Positions 10,330 through 20,188 of a stretch of DNA of 64,000 nucleotides are shown piece after piece. The stretch lies in NCBI RefSeq assembly GCF_000026945.1, contig NC_012862.1, positions 1,480,501 to 1,544,500 on the forward strand, in the 5' to 3' direction. How positions within the stretch are numbered: the first letter of the stretch is position 1; each line of letters starts with the position of its first letter. The notes beneath the pieces were generated by a model. That model did no database searches, had not been told where the DNA came from, and worked only from the letters and a program-made list of their open reading frames with translations. The position numbers and the translations under genes were made by a program. The DNA is from Candida dubliniensis CD36. Its lineage: Eukaryota > Ascomycota > Pichiomycetes > Serinales > Debaryomycetaceae.

Positions 10330-13300
10330 CTATACTTGCAAATTTCTAATTTTCCACTTATCATCCACATTCAAAATTTCATTGTCACCAATTACTGTAA
10401 CAAGATTAGCTTTGTTAGTAACAAGATACTTTTCAGTCACATATTTGAGATCCTTAACCGTCGTATCCAAAAAGTTTTCTCTTCTTTCCTGTCTCAAATA
10501 ATCATCTATATTTTCAAAAAACGCACTTGCACCCTGAGAAGAAATATTGATCGGAGCATCAATACTCTGGAAAACCCTCAACTTAGCTTCTTGCAAATCT
10601 TTATCTGTCCAATTAGCATCAAGTCCATACAGTAAAGAATCCCTAAAAGTTTGAATCGATTTAACTGGATAAGGATCACGATACGAGTAAAAGTTTAAAG
10701 TCCCATTTAATCCGTCATATGTCAAGCCACCTCCATATGCACCATTGCTTTCTCTTATTTTGGAATGCAAATTCTTAAAAGAATACAACTGAGCTAATAT
10801 TTGTAAAGAAGCACCATCCTTTGAAGAATAGGGAGAGCCAATCTTAGCTAGAGAAGAGTAACCCACTTGAAACGGTAAGTTAACCAAGACATTCTCACTT
10901 GCATGATTGTAATTGAACGAATTCAATAATGGGTGTAAACCATCAGTCACAGTTGAGGATAAGGATGAGCTATGTGAAGAAATATCCTTATCAAACTTCT
11001 CAATAAGCTTTTCGTTTGCATCGATAGTGTCCTGATTTCCAACTAATCTATACCTAAATTCACCTTGCAACACATACTTTTGTATTTCTTGCAATATCGG
11101 AATAATTTCTTTGACCAAGTACTCTTTCCCCCTTGATTCTAATTTGGAATTCAAATCCATCACAAATTTGACTTGGCCCAAGCCTGAAATGATGTCGCTG
11201 ATGTATTTCAGTGGTGTTAATTTCAGTGAGCTTACGGCGGCGGCATAAGAATGACCGCGATCAGCAATGTTATTAATTTGATTTTGACCCATGTTTTTAA
11301 TCAAAACAGTCAACTTTTCTAAAACTTCATCACTATTGTCAAACTTGGTGGTGGTTAGAATCTCTAACCATAAATCATAAATTGAGGATGACTTTTCTTT
11401 CAACGCCATTCCACTTAACACATACTGCATTTTCAATTGTTCAATATTATAGGGATCTGTCGATATTTTCGAGCTGAACGTTATCCCACCAGTTAGCATC
11501 TGTATTTTGGTCTCCAACTCGGTGATGGGAGTGTTTTCGGTTCCAGCAAGGTTTGTCAAACAGTTGTTAAACAATGGAAGGTACTTGTAAAGTCTGATGG
11601 GCAAGTACGAAATATCCTTTAAAGCATTTGCATAAACTAAACCATTGGTGTCAACTACTCTTTCATGTACAACTTTATTATTTGCCTGGCCCAAATCAAC
11701 TGCATAAAAGTCGCCTCTCTTTGGAATGTCGTCAATGGTCAATGTGGGTAAAACATCTGCATTTTGATCCTCCAATTGCAATTTAGCTAATTCCAAGTTT
11801 CGCTCATAAATTGCTTTCTTGCTATCTGCTGTGAGTTCCCTTTCTCTTTTCTCCACCATCAAATTCTCATCTTTTACCAATTGTTTGGTAAAATCCTCTC
11901 TCGGTTCCATGGTGAATTTGAATTTTTGTGAGTGTGAGTTACACAATGTTTTTTCTAATAATTCTTTGAAAATCCTTAATCTATTTTGTCTATAATCTTC
12001 TTTAAAATGCGTCAATATTTTTTCCACTTGCAAGGAATTGATTGGATCAACTCCATTCACCCACGAGGGAACAATAGAACTTAATAACCCAAATCCAAAA
12101 TCGGGCTTGTGTCTTTTGAATCCTATTTCTATTTGATGCAATATAGCATCAATTCTACCATGATACGAAGACGACTCTTCGTCATTTAATTCGGGAATAA
12201 TTTTAGTATTGATGATTTCCATAACTTTTTCATTAAAACCATCAACCTTTTGTTTGGTTAAACAGTTGAGACCAACAGTAAATGATAATAAAGCGGTCGT
12301 TGAATCCAACCCAGTATTTGCAGAGAAATCATCACCGTAACCACTTTCAATTAACTCTTGATAGAAAGGAGAATTGTGTCCGTCAAACAATAAGGAGCTC
12401 AATACTTTCCATTTAAAAATATCATATTGCATATTTGGATCCAATGGATTACCCAAGTTCCAGGTGATAGATGTGCAGTACTGTTCTGAGATATCTTTAC
12501 CATTCATTGTATCAACCGGACCTGGGATAGTCACATCAAAGATTTCTGAGCTATCTGTAGAAAATATAGGTTGCTTGATATCTACTGAAGATACTTTTTC
12601 TTCGAAAGACTCATAGTATTTGCTTATTTTACTTAAACTATCTTCCAAAGGTAATTTGCCATAAGTAAACGTTTTTGCATTTGATGGATGATAATTCTTC
12701 AGGTGAAACTGTATTAAATCCTCGTACAGCAAATCCACAATTTTCTTGGGATCACCGCCTGAGTTATTTAAGGATGGGTATATAGCCTCAAGGAATTTAA
12801 TGTAAAAATAATAAGCCGAGTTGGAATACTGACCCTTCATTTCATTATATACAACTCCTTTAAATTCAAGCTTGGATGAGATGTCGTGAACATTTTGATT
12901 CTCTATTCTCCATCCTTCCTGTAAAAAATCGGTATGGTTCAATTGTGGTTCAAACACTGAGGACAAATAAACGTCCATAAGATTTTCAAAATCCTTTGAA
13001 TTAGTGGTGGCAAATGGATAAAATGTGTAGTCATGACCGGTCATTGCATTCATAAAATTACTCAACGATCTATTAGTCATTTTAAAAAATGGATCACGAA
13101 CCGGATACTTTTTACTGCCACATAAGGTTGTATGTTCTAAAATATGCGGAACACCAGTATTATCTGGAGGATTCGTTTTGAAGGCAATCAGAAATACGTT
13201 GTTACTGTCATTAGGGGAATCTAAATGTAAGTGGGTCGCACCAGTCTCCGTATGTTTTAATGACACTGCAGTGATAGAAAACTCTGGGATGGGTGATGTT

Positions 13301-13434
13301 TGAGTCACTTCGTAGCCATGCATTTTTAGACCAACAGGGTACTTCTTATGATTGGAAGATATTGTGTCCGAGGATGCATACCTCCTCACAATTCGACTCA
13401 TGGCCCTATTTGGTTTTAGTCTAGTTCTCAACAT
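10330..13434 (-). CDS. CYM1: CYM1, mitochondrial presequence-degrading metalloprotease (PreP)
   Basis: A 1034-residue M16C peptidase. The start is ATG 13434; three further codons upstream belong to a TTG-initiated frame. The N-terminus (LRTRLKPNRAMSRIVRRYASS) is a basic amphipathic mitochondrial targeting sequence. The inverted zinc motif HILEH is at residues 97-101, with Glu100 as the catalytic base, followed by TLCGSKKYPVRDPF typical of PreP. The protein has two halves of pitrilysin fold enclosing a peptide chamber. It degrades cleaved targeting peptides and other short peptides in the matrix. The gene converges with MRPL39. Confidence 0.95.
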   Translation of the reverse strand: MLRTRLKPNRAMSRIVRRYASSDTISSNHKKYPVGLKMHGYEVTQTSPIPEFSITAVSLKHTETGATHLHLDSPNDSNNVFLIAFKTNPPDNTGVPHILEHTTLCGSKKYPVRDPFFKMTNRSLSNFMNAMTGHDYTFYPFATTNSKDFENLMDVYLSSVFEPQLNHTDFLQEGWRIENQNVHDISSKLEFKGVVYNEMKGQYSNSAYYFYIKFLEAIYPSLNNSGGDPKKIVDLLYEDLIQFHLKNYHPSNAKTFTYGKLPLEDSLSKISKYYESFEEKVSSVDIKQPIFSTDSSEIFDVTIPGPVDTMNGKDISEQYCTSITWNLGNPLDPNMQYDIFKWKVLSSLLFDGHNSPFYQELIESGYGDDFSANTGLDSTTALLSFTVGLNCLTKQKVDGFNEKVMEIINTKIIPELNDEESSSYHGRIDAILHQIEIGFKRHKPDFGFGLLSSIVPSWVNGVDPINSLQVEKILTHFKEDYRQNRLRIFKELLEKTLCNSHSQKFKFTMEPREDFTKQLVKDENLMVEKRERELTADSKKAIYERNLELAKLQLEDQNADVLPTLTIDDIPKRGDFYAVDLGQANNKVVHERVVDTNGLVYANALKDISYLPIRLYKYLPLFNNCLTNLAGTENTPITELETKIQMLTGGITFSSKISTDPYNIEQLKMQYVLSGMALKEKSSSIYDLWLEILTTTKFDNSDEVLEKLTVLIKNMGQNQINNIADRGHSYAAAVSSLKLTPLKYISDIISGLGQVKFVMDLNSKLESRGKEYLVKEIIPILQEIQKYVLQGEFRYRLVGNQDTIDANEKLIEKFDKDISSHSSSLSSTVTDGLHPLLNSFNYNHASENVLVNLPFQVGYSSLAKIGSPYSSKDGASLQILAQLYSFKNLHSKIRESNGAYGGGLTYDGLNGTLNFYSYRDPYPVKSIQTFRDSLLYGLDANWTDKDLQEAKLRVFQSIDAPINISSQGASAFFENIDDYLRQERRENFLDTTVKDLKYVTEKYLVTNKANLVTVIGDNEILNVDDKWKIRNLQV

Positions 13435-13991
13435 AATTGACAATGTGGTTTAAAGTGGTTGATATGATTCTTCTTTTTTGTTTTTTCTTTTCTTTTTCAG
13501 GTTGCAAAGATTTAACAAAGAGGTGGAAGGATTTGATTTCAATGAGAGGCAAAAAAACAAAAAAAAAAAAAGAAAGCATTCAACACTTCGTTTTTCTTTC
13601 AAGACCACTTTTTTTTTTTTTTACCTTTACTTCCTCTATTCTTCAAGATCTGAAGTTAATCAACAGGACAAAGAAGTTTCATTTTAAAAATCAATATCGC
13701 TGTCTTGAGTTCTTTTTGAAAATGTTACCGAAAATGTATCTTATCTTGTTTTATAATAAAACACTGTCGCTTTTCCAAGATCAAGTGTGGAATTGTAACA
13801 TATTTCATGTGAATCATTTTCAAAGTGTATTTGCCATGGGACACGTCCAGCGATAACGGCCCTGTCTGGTTTTAGTAACTTCTCTTTTTTTTTTTTCTTT
13901 TTCCCCTAAGAAATTGCTTTTTCTTGAAAAAAAAATTTACAACCAGATTTTCTTTTTCATAGGGGCCTGATTTGTATATATCCTGGATTGA
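13435..13991. other. Divergent promoter of CYM1 and OAC1
   Basis: About 557 bp with many T and A tracts (13555-13570, 13610-13622, 13887-13900). It should carry both promoters. The overlapping small open frames in it are low-complexity Phe/Lys runs and were rejected. No tRNA was seen. Confidence 0.6.
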
Positions 13992-15044
13992 ATGAACCAA
14001 TCTGAAAGAGATCTAATAGTTAAAACGGTTGGAGGACCTACAATTGATATGAGGCAAAAGGAAATTTCTTCTACGAAAAATGATGCGCAAAAAGTGTCTA
14101 CTTTGGGTGGGTTTTTGGCTGGAGGAGTTGCTGCATGTATGGCAGTCACGTTTACAAATCCCATTGAGTTGATCAAGACAAGAATGCAGCTACAAGGTGA
14201 ATTGGTCAAAAAGTCCAACGATGCAGTAGTGTTGTATAAGAATCCGTTACAAGCTTTTGCGGTGATCTATAGAAATGAAGGTTTGAGAGGATTGCAACAA
14301 GGGTTGGCATGTGGTTATTATTACCAGTTGGCATTAAATGGATGTAGAATTGGGTTTTACGAGCCAAGTAGATTCTATTTGAGTAAAGCTTTTGCTCCTT
14401 CGCATATTATGCCAGATGGTCAAGTCAAGCAAAGCTTGTTCATAAATGTTCTCGCTGGTTTTGTGAGTGGTGCCTCTGGTGCCGTTTTGGCTTCCCCAAT
14501 GTTTTTGATAAAAACGAGAATGCAATCTTTCAGCAATTCCAATACCGGTGGGGCAGCTGTGGGTCAGCAGACTTTTTATAAGAATACCTGGGATGGGTTT
14601 ACCCAGATTTACCACAGTGAAGGTATTAAAGGGTTATATAGAGGTGTTGATGCTGCAATTTTGAGAACTGGTGCCGGTTCAGCTGCTCAGTTGCCCACTT
14701 ATTATTTGACCAAGAGTTTTTTGTTGAAGCATGGTTTAGTTAAAGAGAATTCCTTCAGTTTGAATTTCATTTCCTCCATCATGGCAGGATTGGGAGTTGC
14801 CATTGTGATGAACCCCTGGGATGTTGTGTTGACAAGAATGTACAATCAAAAAGGTAATTTATATAGTGGGCCAATTGATTGTTTCAAGAAAACTATCGCA
14901 GCGGAAGGTGCCATGGCATTATATAAAGGATTCTGGGCTCAGTTGTTTAGAATTGGTCCTCATACAATTTTAACCTTATTATTTATGGAACAATGTATGA
15001 AAGGAATGGTCCTGATTGAAAAGAAATTAGGGTCTTTCAAATAA
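13992..15044 (+). CDS. OAC1: OAC1, mitochondrial oxaloacetate/sulfate carrier
   Basis: A 350-residue mitochondrial carrier family protein with three ~100-residue repeats. The signature loops are visible: NPIELIKTRMQ in repeat 1, SPMFLIKTRMQ in repeat 2 and NPWDVVLTRM in repeat 3, where the third deviates from the canonical Px[DE]xx[KR] as in Oac1. Six transmembrane helices are expected in the inner membrane. Yeast Oac1 imports oxaloacetate, sulfate and isopropylmalate, linking the TCA cycle and leucine synthesis. The first ATG (13992) is used; Met20 is an alternative start that would still precede repeat 1. Confidence 0.88.
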   Translation: MNQSERDLIVKTVGGPTIDMRQKEISSTKNDAQKVSTLGGFLAGGVAACMAVTFTNPIELIKTRMQLQGELVKKSNDAVVLYKNPLQAFAVIYRNEGLRGLQQGLACGYYYQLALNGCRIGFYEPSRFYLSKAFAPSHIMPDGQVKQSLFINVLAGFVSGASGAVLASPMFLIKTRMQSFSNSNTGGAAVGQQTFYKNTWDGFTQIYHSEGIKGLYRGVDAAILRTGAGSAAQLPTYYLTKSFLLKHGLVKENSFSLNFISSIMAGLGVAIVMNPWDVVLTRMYNQKGNLYSGPIDCFKKTIAAEGAMALYKGFWAQLFRIGPHTILTLLFMEQCMKGMVLIEKKLGSFK

Positions 15045-15503
15045 GTTATTTAGATATTTATTGTTATAGAGAATAGACATAGATTTTTTTTTTGCGACTT
15101 TTTGGTATTTAATTCTGCATATAGTGCTTAATTATATTTCATTTGTATACATTGATGGTATAATGGCAAAAAAGTATCGGTCTCGAAAAGAGAGAAAGAC
15201 TGAAACTAAGAAAAAAAAAAAATCTATACTAGTATACTGAAAAGAGGTTTTGGTTTTGAGAAGTAAAAAAATATATTTATAAACATATTATAAAACAAAG
15301 TTTAAGTTAGGTGAATCCAATCAAACCTTACAACTGATTTTTCCTTTTCCTTTTCCTTTTCCTTTTTTTTTTTTGGTTCAGCTCAAGTGGGAAATAAGGA
15401 ACCATTTTACACAACTGCATTAACAAGAGCTAAAAAGAACCCAATACTGGTTTTCTTTATTAAATATTAATATCAAAATCAATTTACCCACTTTTTTTCT
15501 TTC
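15045..15503. other. Intergenic region upstream of MUB1
   Basis: About 460 bp between two plus-strand genes. It contains a TTTTCC-type pyrimidine repeat near 15341-15365 followed by a T tract. No gene was seen. Confidence 0.55.
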
Positions 15504-17675
15504 ATGCGTGATTCCAACTATAGGGCAATATCTAGTAATAAAGCAGCGGTAACAATCACAGCTAGCCTCTACGATAGGAGAGCTTTAGATGTGACGTCAG
15601 ATAAACCTTTAGTCAATTCATTGAATTTTTTGACTTATTTGGTGAGTTCGCTGGCAAAAGTGAGAGAAACGTTGTCGCTTGATGGTGGAATTGAGCGTTT
15701 AATTGAAATATTGCACGAATGTCATCAAACAAGTTCTAGTAATGATCTTTTATTTGCCGATCAAGAGAAGAAACTTTTGGCGGCATGGAAATGGACATTA
15801 GCTTTTCAATCACTAGTACTCATTGGTACTAGAGGGACAGAGGAGATTAGACAGAAGGTCGTTAAAGCAGGCATCTTGCCAATCATAGCCACAGTTTTGG
15901 ATAATTATCTATCACTACATGAAGACACATTTCATCAAGCTTCATTGAGACCAACAGTGAATACAGTAAACACGGCATCAACAACCTCATCTTCAAATAT
16001 ACCAACAGCTTCAGTAACAAATACAGACTATTATCAAGCAACTCCCCCAGATAACCCGGTGGAAAACAGTGCTACTACAGAAACAACGACACCAGCTACC
16101 GAGAACTTATTTCGTCATTTTCAACATCCAAATCAAACTCAACGACCTGATCCAGTGGGTGTGCGAGATGGCGAAAACACCAATCGTACCATTTTACAAG
16201 AAGATTATCAGAATCCAATTCAAATAGCCACAGCTGCAATAGAAGCAACATCAATCTCCAGTGTTCACCACAGAGAAGCCAACTTTAATGCTGGTTTCAA
16301 TTTGACGAACGACGATTATGACGATTGGACAGTAGAGCAATTACTTAAATTGATAGCAACAAACTGGATGGGGAGTAGCGAAACAGATAGAGTAAACAAT
16401 ACTATTAGCAGTGATATTAGAAGAAGATACGCCATAGTAACTATATTAAACAAGTTGAGGGAAGAAAAGCAAATGGAAATTTTACATGACGAATTTATCA
16501 ATGAATGCGACATTGACATGGATAGCAACTTGCAATTTCTTTCTGATATGTATGCAAGAGATTTTGAAATCAACAAAGTTTGCTATAATCTGAAAGTTTT
16601 TGTCAGGTCTTTCACCGATAGTGGAATCGTTATTCCTCGAGATGACGACATTGTCTGGTCATTACAGTTACTAGCTTATATATCAAAGTACCCTTATTTA
16701 AAAGACTGTTTGCAAAATTCTCATTTGGTCTTGGATATGAGTATTAGAGATAAACAATTGAAGTTGTATCTAGAAAGACAAATGAAATTGAAGATGAAGA
16801 AAATGTTAGCCGTGAGGTTGCGTCCTACTATGGTTCCAAAATCTAGGAAACAAAAATCTTCGTACTTGGAAGCATTTCATTCTAGCCCTTCTAACTCACC
16901 TCAGATGGTCAGTGATTTAAACGATGATACGTTTATCATGGGAAATGACAAATTTGGATTATGCCAGACTAGCGACTTGACTGAAACTGCAGGGCTGGGT
17001 GGAGAAGATGATGAAGGCGGAAAAAAAGCCCAAGCGGTAGAAGAAGAAGAAGAAGAAGTAGAATATGATGACGAAGAACCAGAGGCATGTGATGATGATA
17101 GCGAAGATTCGATCTCTCTGAAGGACTTGCTTGATATACCGTTGGACCAGTTTGAGTATTTACCAAAATTGTATGAAAGCATAGTTGATAGTGAATCTAT
17201 CGTCGATGACAGTGAACGTGAAGTTGCATTATTTCAAATATACAATAAAATGAACAAATACATACAAGTTGAAAGTCGAAAGTTAAAGGATACGATTATC
17301 GGGGCACGATTAAACACGAAGCAATATCTTGAGAAAAAATGGAATTATGAAGAATATAAATACTTTGATATTGATGAGCATAATGAGGATAAGGATGATT
17401 CTTTAATTGAATACAAAAAAGTTAGCTTATTCCCATTAGTAGAGAAATTCACATTTTTGTCAGGTACAGAGATGCACTATTGGGCAGGAGTAATAATGCG
17501 GAATAGCTGTCGTCGAAATACAGCAGGTCTTCGACAATGTGGTAATTGTCATAAATGGGAAGATTTTCCAAGGCAATTTGCAAAATGCAAACTCTGCAAG
17601 CGTGCAAAATATTGCTCGAAAAAGTGTCAAATGGAAAGCTGGAAAAGTCATCGTAATTGGTGCTTACCGAGTTAA
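15504..17675 (+). CDS. MUB1: MUB1, MYND-finger partner of the Ubr2-Rad6 ubiquitin ligase
   Basis: A 723-residue protein with a C-terminal MYND zinc finger at residues 679-720: the CxxC pair in CGNCHKW, then CKLCKRAKYCSKKC, and a final His/Cys pair in SHRNWC. The N-terminal ~120 residues and a region from about 260 to 420 are helical, armadillo-like segments. A Thr/Asn/Ser-rich linker and a strongly acidic run (about 515-535) separate the parts. Yeast Mub1 bridges Ubr2/Rad6 to substrates such as Rpn4, the proteasome-gene activator, so this gene likely tunes proteasome abundance. The family extends to filamentous-fungal SamB. Confidence 0.88.
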   Translation: MRDSNYRAISSNKAAVTITASLYDRRALDVTSDKPLVNSLNFLTYLVSSLAKVRETLSLDGGIERLIEILHECHQTSSSNDLLFADQEKKLLAAWKWTLAFQSLVLIGTRGTEEIRQKVVKAGILPIIATVLDNYLSLHEDTFHQASLRPTVNTVNTASTTSSSNIPTASVTNTDYYQATPPDNPVENSATTETTTPATENLFRHFQHPNQTQRPDPVGVRDGENTNRTILQEDYQNPIQIATAAIEATSISSVHHREANFNAGFNLTNDDYDDWTVEQLLKLIATNWMGSSETDRVNNTISSDIRRRYAIVTILNKLREEKQMEILHDEFINECDIDMDSNLQFLSDMYARDFEINKVCYNLKVFVRSFTDSGIVIPRDDDIVWSLQLLAYISKYPYLKDCLQNSHLVLDMSIRDKQLKLYLERQMKLKMKKMLAVRLRPTMVPKSRKQKSSYLEAFHSSPSNSPQMVSDLNDDTFIMGNDKFGLCQTSDLTETAGLGGEDDEGGKKAQAVEEEEEEVEYDDEEPEACDDDSEDSISLKDLLDIPLDQFEYLPKLYESIVDSESIVDDSEREVALFQIYNKMNKYIQVESRKLKDTIIGARLNTKQYLEKKWNYEEYKYFDIDEHNEDKDDSLIEYKKVSLFPLVEKFTFLSGTEMHYWAGVIMRNSCRRNTAGLRQCGNCHKWEDFPRQFAKCKLCKRAKYCSKKCQMESWKSHRNWCLPS

Positions 17676-18012
17676 TAACATTGAGTAGGGTATATATTGT
17701 ATAGGTGAACTCGTTACTTTATAGTCAAATCATAATTTTTTACCTGATGGATGGATTAATTGGTGTTCATGGACATAATTATTCACCGTGGTACTGGAAA
17801 GTTCACTGTGGGAAGTTACTTTTTTCTAAAAAAAAAAACAGACACTTAATACACGACTTGTTCTTCACAAAAAAAAGGAAAGAATACGAATACGCGTTCC
17901 TCATGAAATGAGAAAGAAAGGAAATACAAACAGCAAAAGCACCAGCTCTTGGTAAGTCATTTGAACATTAACTTATCACTGAAGGCAATAGCAAGAGAGG
18001 AAACGTAACGTT
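17676..18012. other. Intergenic region
   Basis: 337 bp between MUB1 and MMS21, both on the plus strand. No gene or repeat was recognised; it presumably holds the MMS21 promoter. Confidence 0.5.
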
Positions 18013-18831
18013 ATGTCTCAAAGTCTAGATGATACACAAGGTGAAGTATTACCTTCTAATTTATCACTACCTCCATGTATTCCTCTAAAAAGAGAATTAC
18101 TTCGAGAATATGAAGATCAATTCAGAGACACAACAACTGATAGTCTTTTCCAAGACCAGATAATGCAAACAAAACAAATGGCTGAGTATTATATTGATTA
18201 TGTTTTAGATAATGATCATTTGAATTTTTCGGAACAAATATTGCAACAATATGTGGATGCTTTTGAAAATTTTATCAAGTTAGAAGGAGAATTGAACAAA
18301 CTAAAACAAGTTCGTAATATATCTGCCATTGAAAGTTATTCATCAAATTTGTCATCGTTGACATTGAATAATCTTGATAATCAGCACACCATTAATCAAC
18401 TTTATTTCCCTGAAGCTATTAAACAAGAATATGCAAATTTAGGGGTTCCAACCATTCCTGATTCAACTGTCGCTAAGCAAGGTTATCAATTTTTAAAGCA
18501 AGTTTTGTTTCTGTTTAAAAACCCTGAAGATGCTATACCTGATGAAACAGAAGATGATGAATTGAATGTTTCTGGGGGTAAAATTTCCCTTAAGGATCCA
18601 CTTACATTGAATTATTTTGTCAAACCAGTAAAGTCCAAACGATGCAATCATGTTTATGAAGAACTGAGTATTCTTCATCATTTGAATACTAAAAAAGTAT
18701 GTCCTATATCTGGGTGCAATGCAACATTAACAAGAGCTGATTTGATACTTGATAAATTGATGCTTATACGAATCCGATCAGTGAACCGAGTAGAAAGACA
18801 CCATGATGAAGAAATGGAAACCGTTGTTTGA
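18013..18831 (+). CDS. MMS21: MMS21/NSE2, SUMO E3 ligase of the Smc5/6 complex
   Basis: A 272-residue protein with a C-terminal SP-RING starting at Cys211-x-His213 (RCNHVYEE) and continuing with CPISGCNATLTRADLILDKLM, the arrangement of zinc ligands used by Siz/PIAS and Nse2 ligases. The N-terminal ~120 residues form long helices that in Mms21 pack on the Smc5 coiled coil. Length matches yeast Mms21 (267 residues). It attaches SUMO to repair and cohesion proteins in the nucleus. No intron is needed. Confidence 0.9.
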   Translation: MSQSLDDTQGEVLPSNLSLPPCIPLKRELLREYEDQFRDTTTDSLFQDQIMQTKQMAEYYIDYVLDNDHLNFSEQILQQYVDAFENFIKLEGELNKLKQVRNISAIESYSSNLSSLTLNNLDNQHTINQLYFPEAIKQEYANLGVPTIPDSTVAKQGYQFLKQVLFLFKNPEDAIPDETEDDELNVSGGKISLKDPLTLNYFVKPVKSKRCNHVYEELSILHHLNTKKVCPISGCNATLTRADLILDKLMLIRIRSVNRVERHHDEEMETVV

Positions 18832-18865
18832 TCTTGCACTAAAATATGCTATGTATTTGGAGTTT

Positions 18866-19258
18866 TTAAGAGTAGAGAGAGTTGCCTATGCATATTTTGA
18901 GATATTCTCTGTTCACAATTTGGTAGACCATTGCTTTTTCTTTGGGAAACATATATTCTGCAAGAATCACCTTGAGTGATTTAAATTCAACTTGAATTTC
19001 AGGAAGAGCTACTAAAAAAGTAGTATTGCAACTGTTATGTTGTTGGCATTTTGGAGACAAAGAGTATTAAGTATTAAATATGATATCTGTATGCCTTACT
19101 CCTCGCCGCAGATTTTTTATTTGTAGTAGCTTTTCCATCATCAATAGTTTGTTTTTGAGACTAGGTCGGTCAGTTAATTTTCCTTTAGAAGGATTAAGCT
19201 CTGTCTTTTCCCGTTCTATAGTTATAGCAAATAATCTAATCTTCAAAAACGGTAACAC
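18866..19258 (-). pseudogene. Possible decayed coding sequence, one in-frame stop
   Basis: The minus strand reads in a single frame from 19258 to 18866 with only one interruption, a stop codon at 19067-19069. The upstream half is basic (KTELNPSKGKLTDRPSLKNK) and the downstream half has EIQVEFKSLKVILAEYMF and a closing stop. I do not recognise the product, and no splice sites remove the stop cleanly. It could be a relic of a gene or retroelement, or simply chance openness. Confidence 0.25.
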
Positions 19259-19689
19259 AATATCCGTTTATTAATTGTTAAATCTTTTCATGACACGAAG
19301 TAGGTAACAAACCTAAAATACATTCTTCTGCTATAGTTAAGTTTTTTTTTTTGCATCCATCTGAGTTATATAAAAGTAATAGCATTTTTACATTAATTGG
19401 ATTGTATTCTGAAAGAAATAGGTCATAATTGTACTAAGTCCTATTTACACGGATTTAAATTTAAAAAGTATTCGTAACAGATGATAAAGTTTTTTAACAC
19501 ACTGATTGTGTTTTTTTTTTTAATATCAATAAATTACCAAATCAATATGAAAAATTTCAACACGTTTACACAGATGCCACTACCACCTTGAATTGTATTG
19601 TTCAAAGAAATATAAATGACATCATGTTACTCTTATCAATGTCAAAAAAAAGTAAAAAAGAAAATTATTCAAGTATTGCATGATTATCT

Positions 19690-20188
19690 TGTTGGATCGT
19701 GAATTGGAGGCTAAAAACGGATTTGTCTCAATAATTCCGGCGGAAAATAATCAAGAAAAACAGTTTTTTATCAGAGACAATTCATCTGACCACAATTTGG
19801 TACTTATCTCTGATGACAAAATATTTTTACGATTTCAAATTTTTTTTTTTCAACTTTTCTATTATGTGATGAGATGATGACTCCAAAAAAAATTTCTGTA
19901 TTCATTTCCTGTCACTTGCATCTTATAAATATAGGCAGTGGTTACAGTCATCTAGATTTATACTTGCTTACTAAAAACTTTGGCTTTGTGTATTTACTGA
20001 TTAAGAACTTCTTCTTTCTCTAATCTGCTAAGTCATTACTTTTTTTGATTATTCTTGAGAAGACTCTAGCTTTGTAAGGAAATACAGTCAACCCGGTATG
20101 AACAAATCATTGTTTTGACTTGGGAATCAATACTGCATGATTGTCATTTGCTTTTATATGTATCACAAATGACATCCTTGATCCAACA
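19690..20188. mobile_element. Candidate solo LTR with TGTTGGATC/GATCCAACA ends
   Basis: The 499-bp interval begins TGTTGGATC and ends GATCCAACA, a perfect 9-bp terminal inverted repeat with the TG...CA ends of retrotransposon LTRs. A TATA-like TATAAATATAGG sits at about 19925 inside it. I see no flanking 5-bp target duplication, so the ends may be old or the assignment wrong. Orientation cannot be set from the ends alone. Confidence 0.4.
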
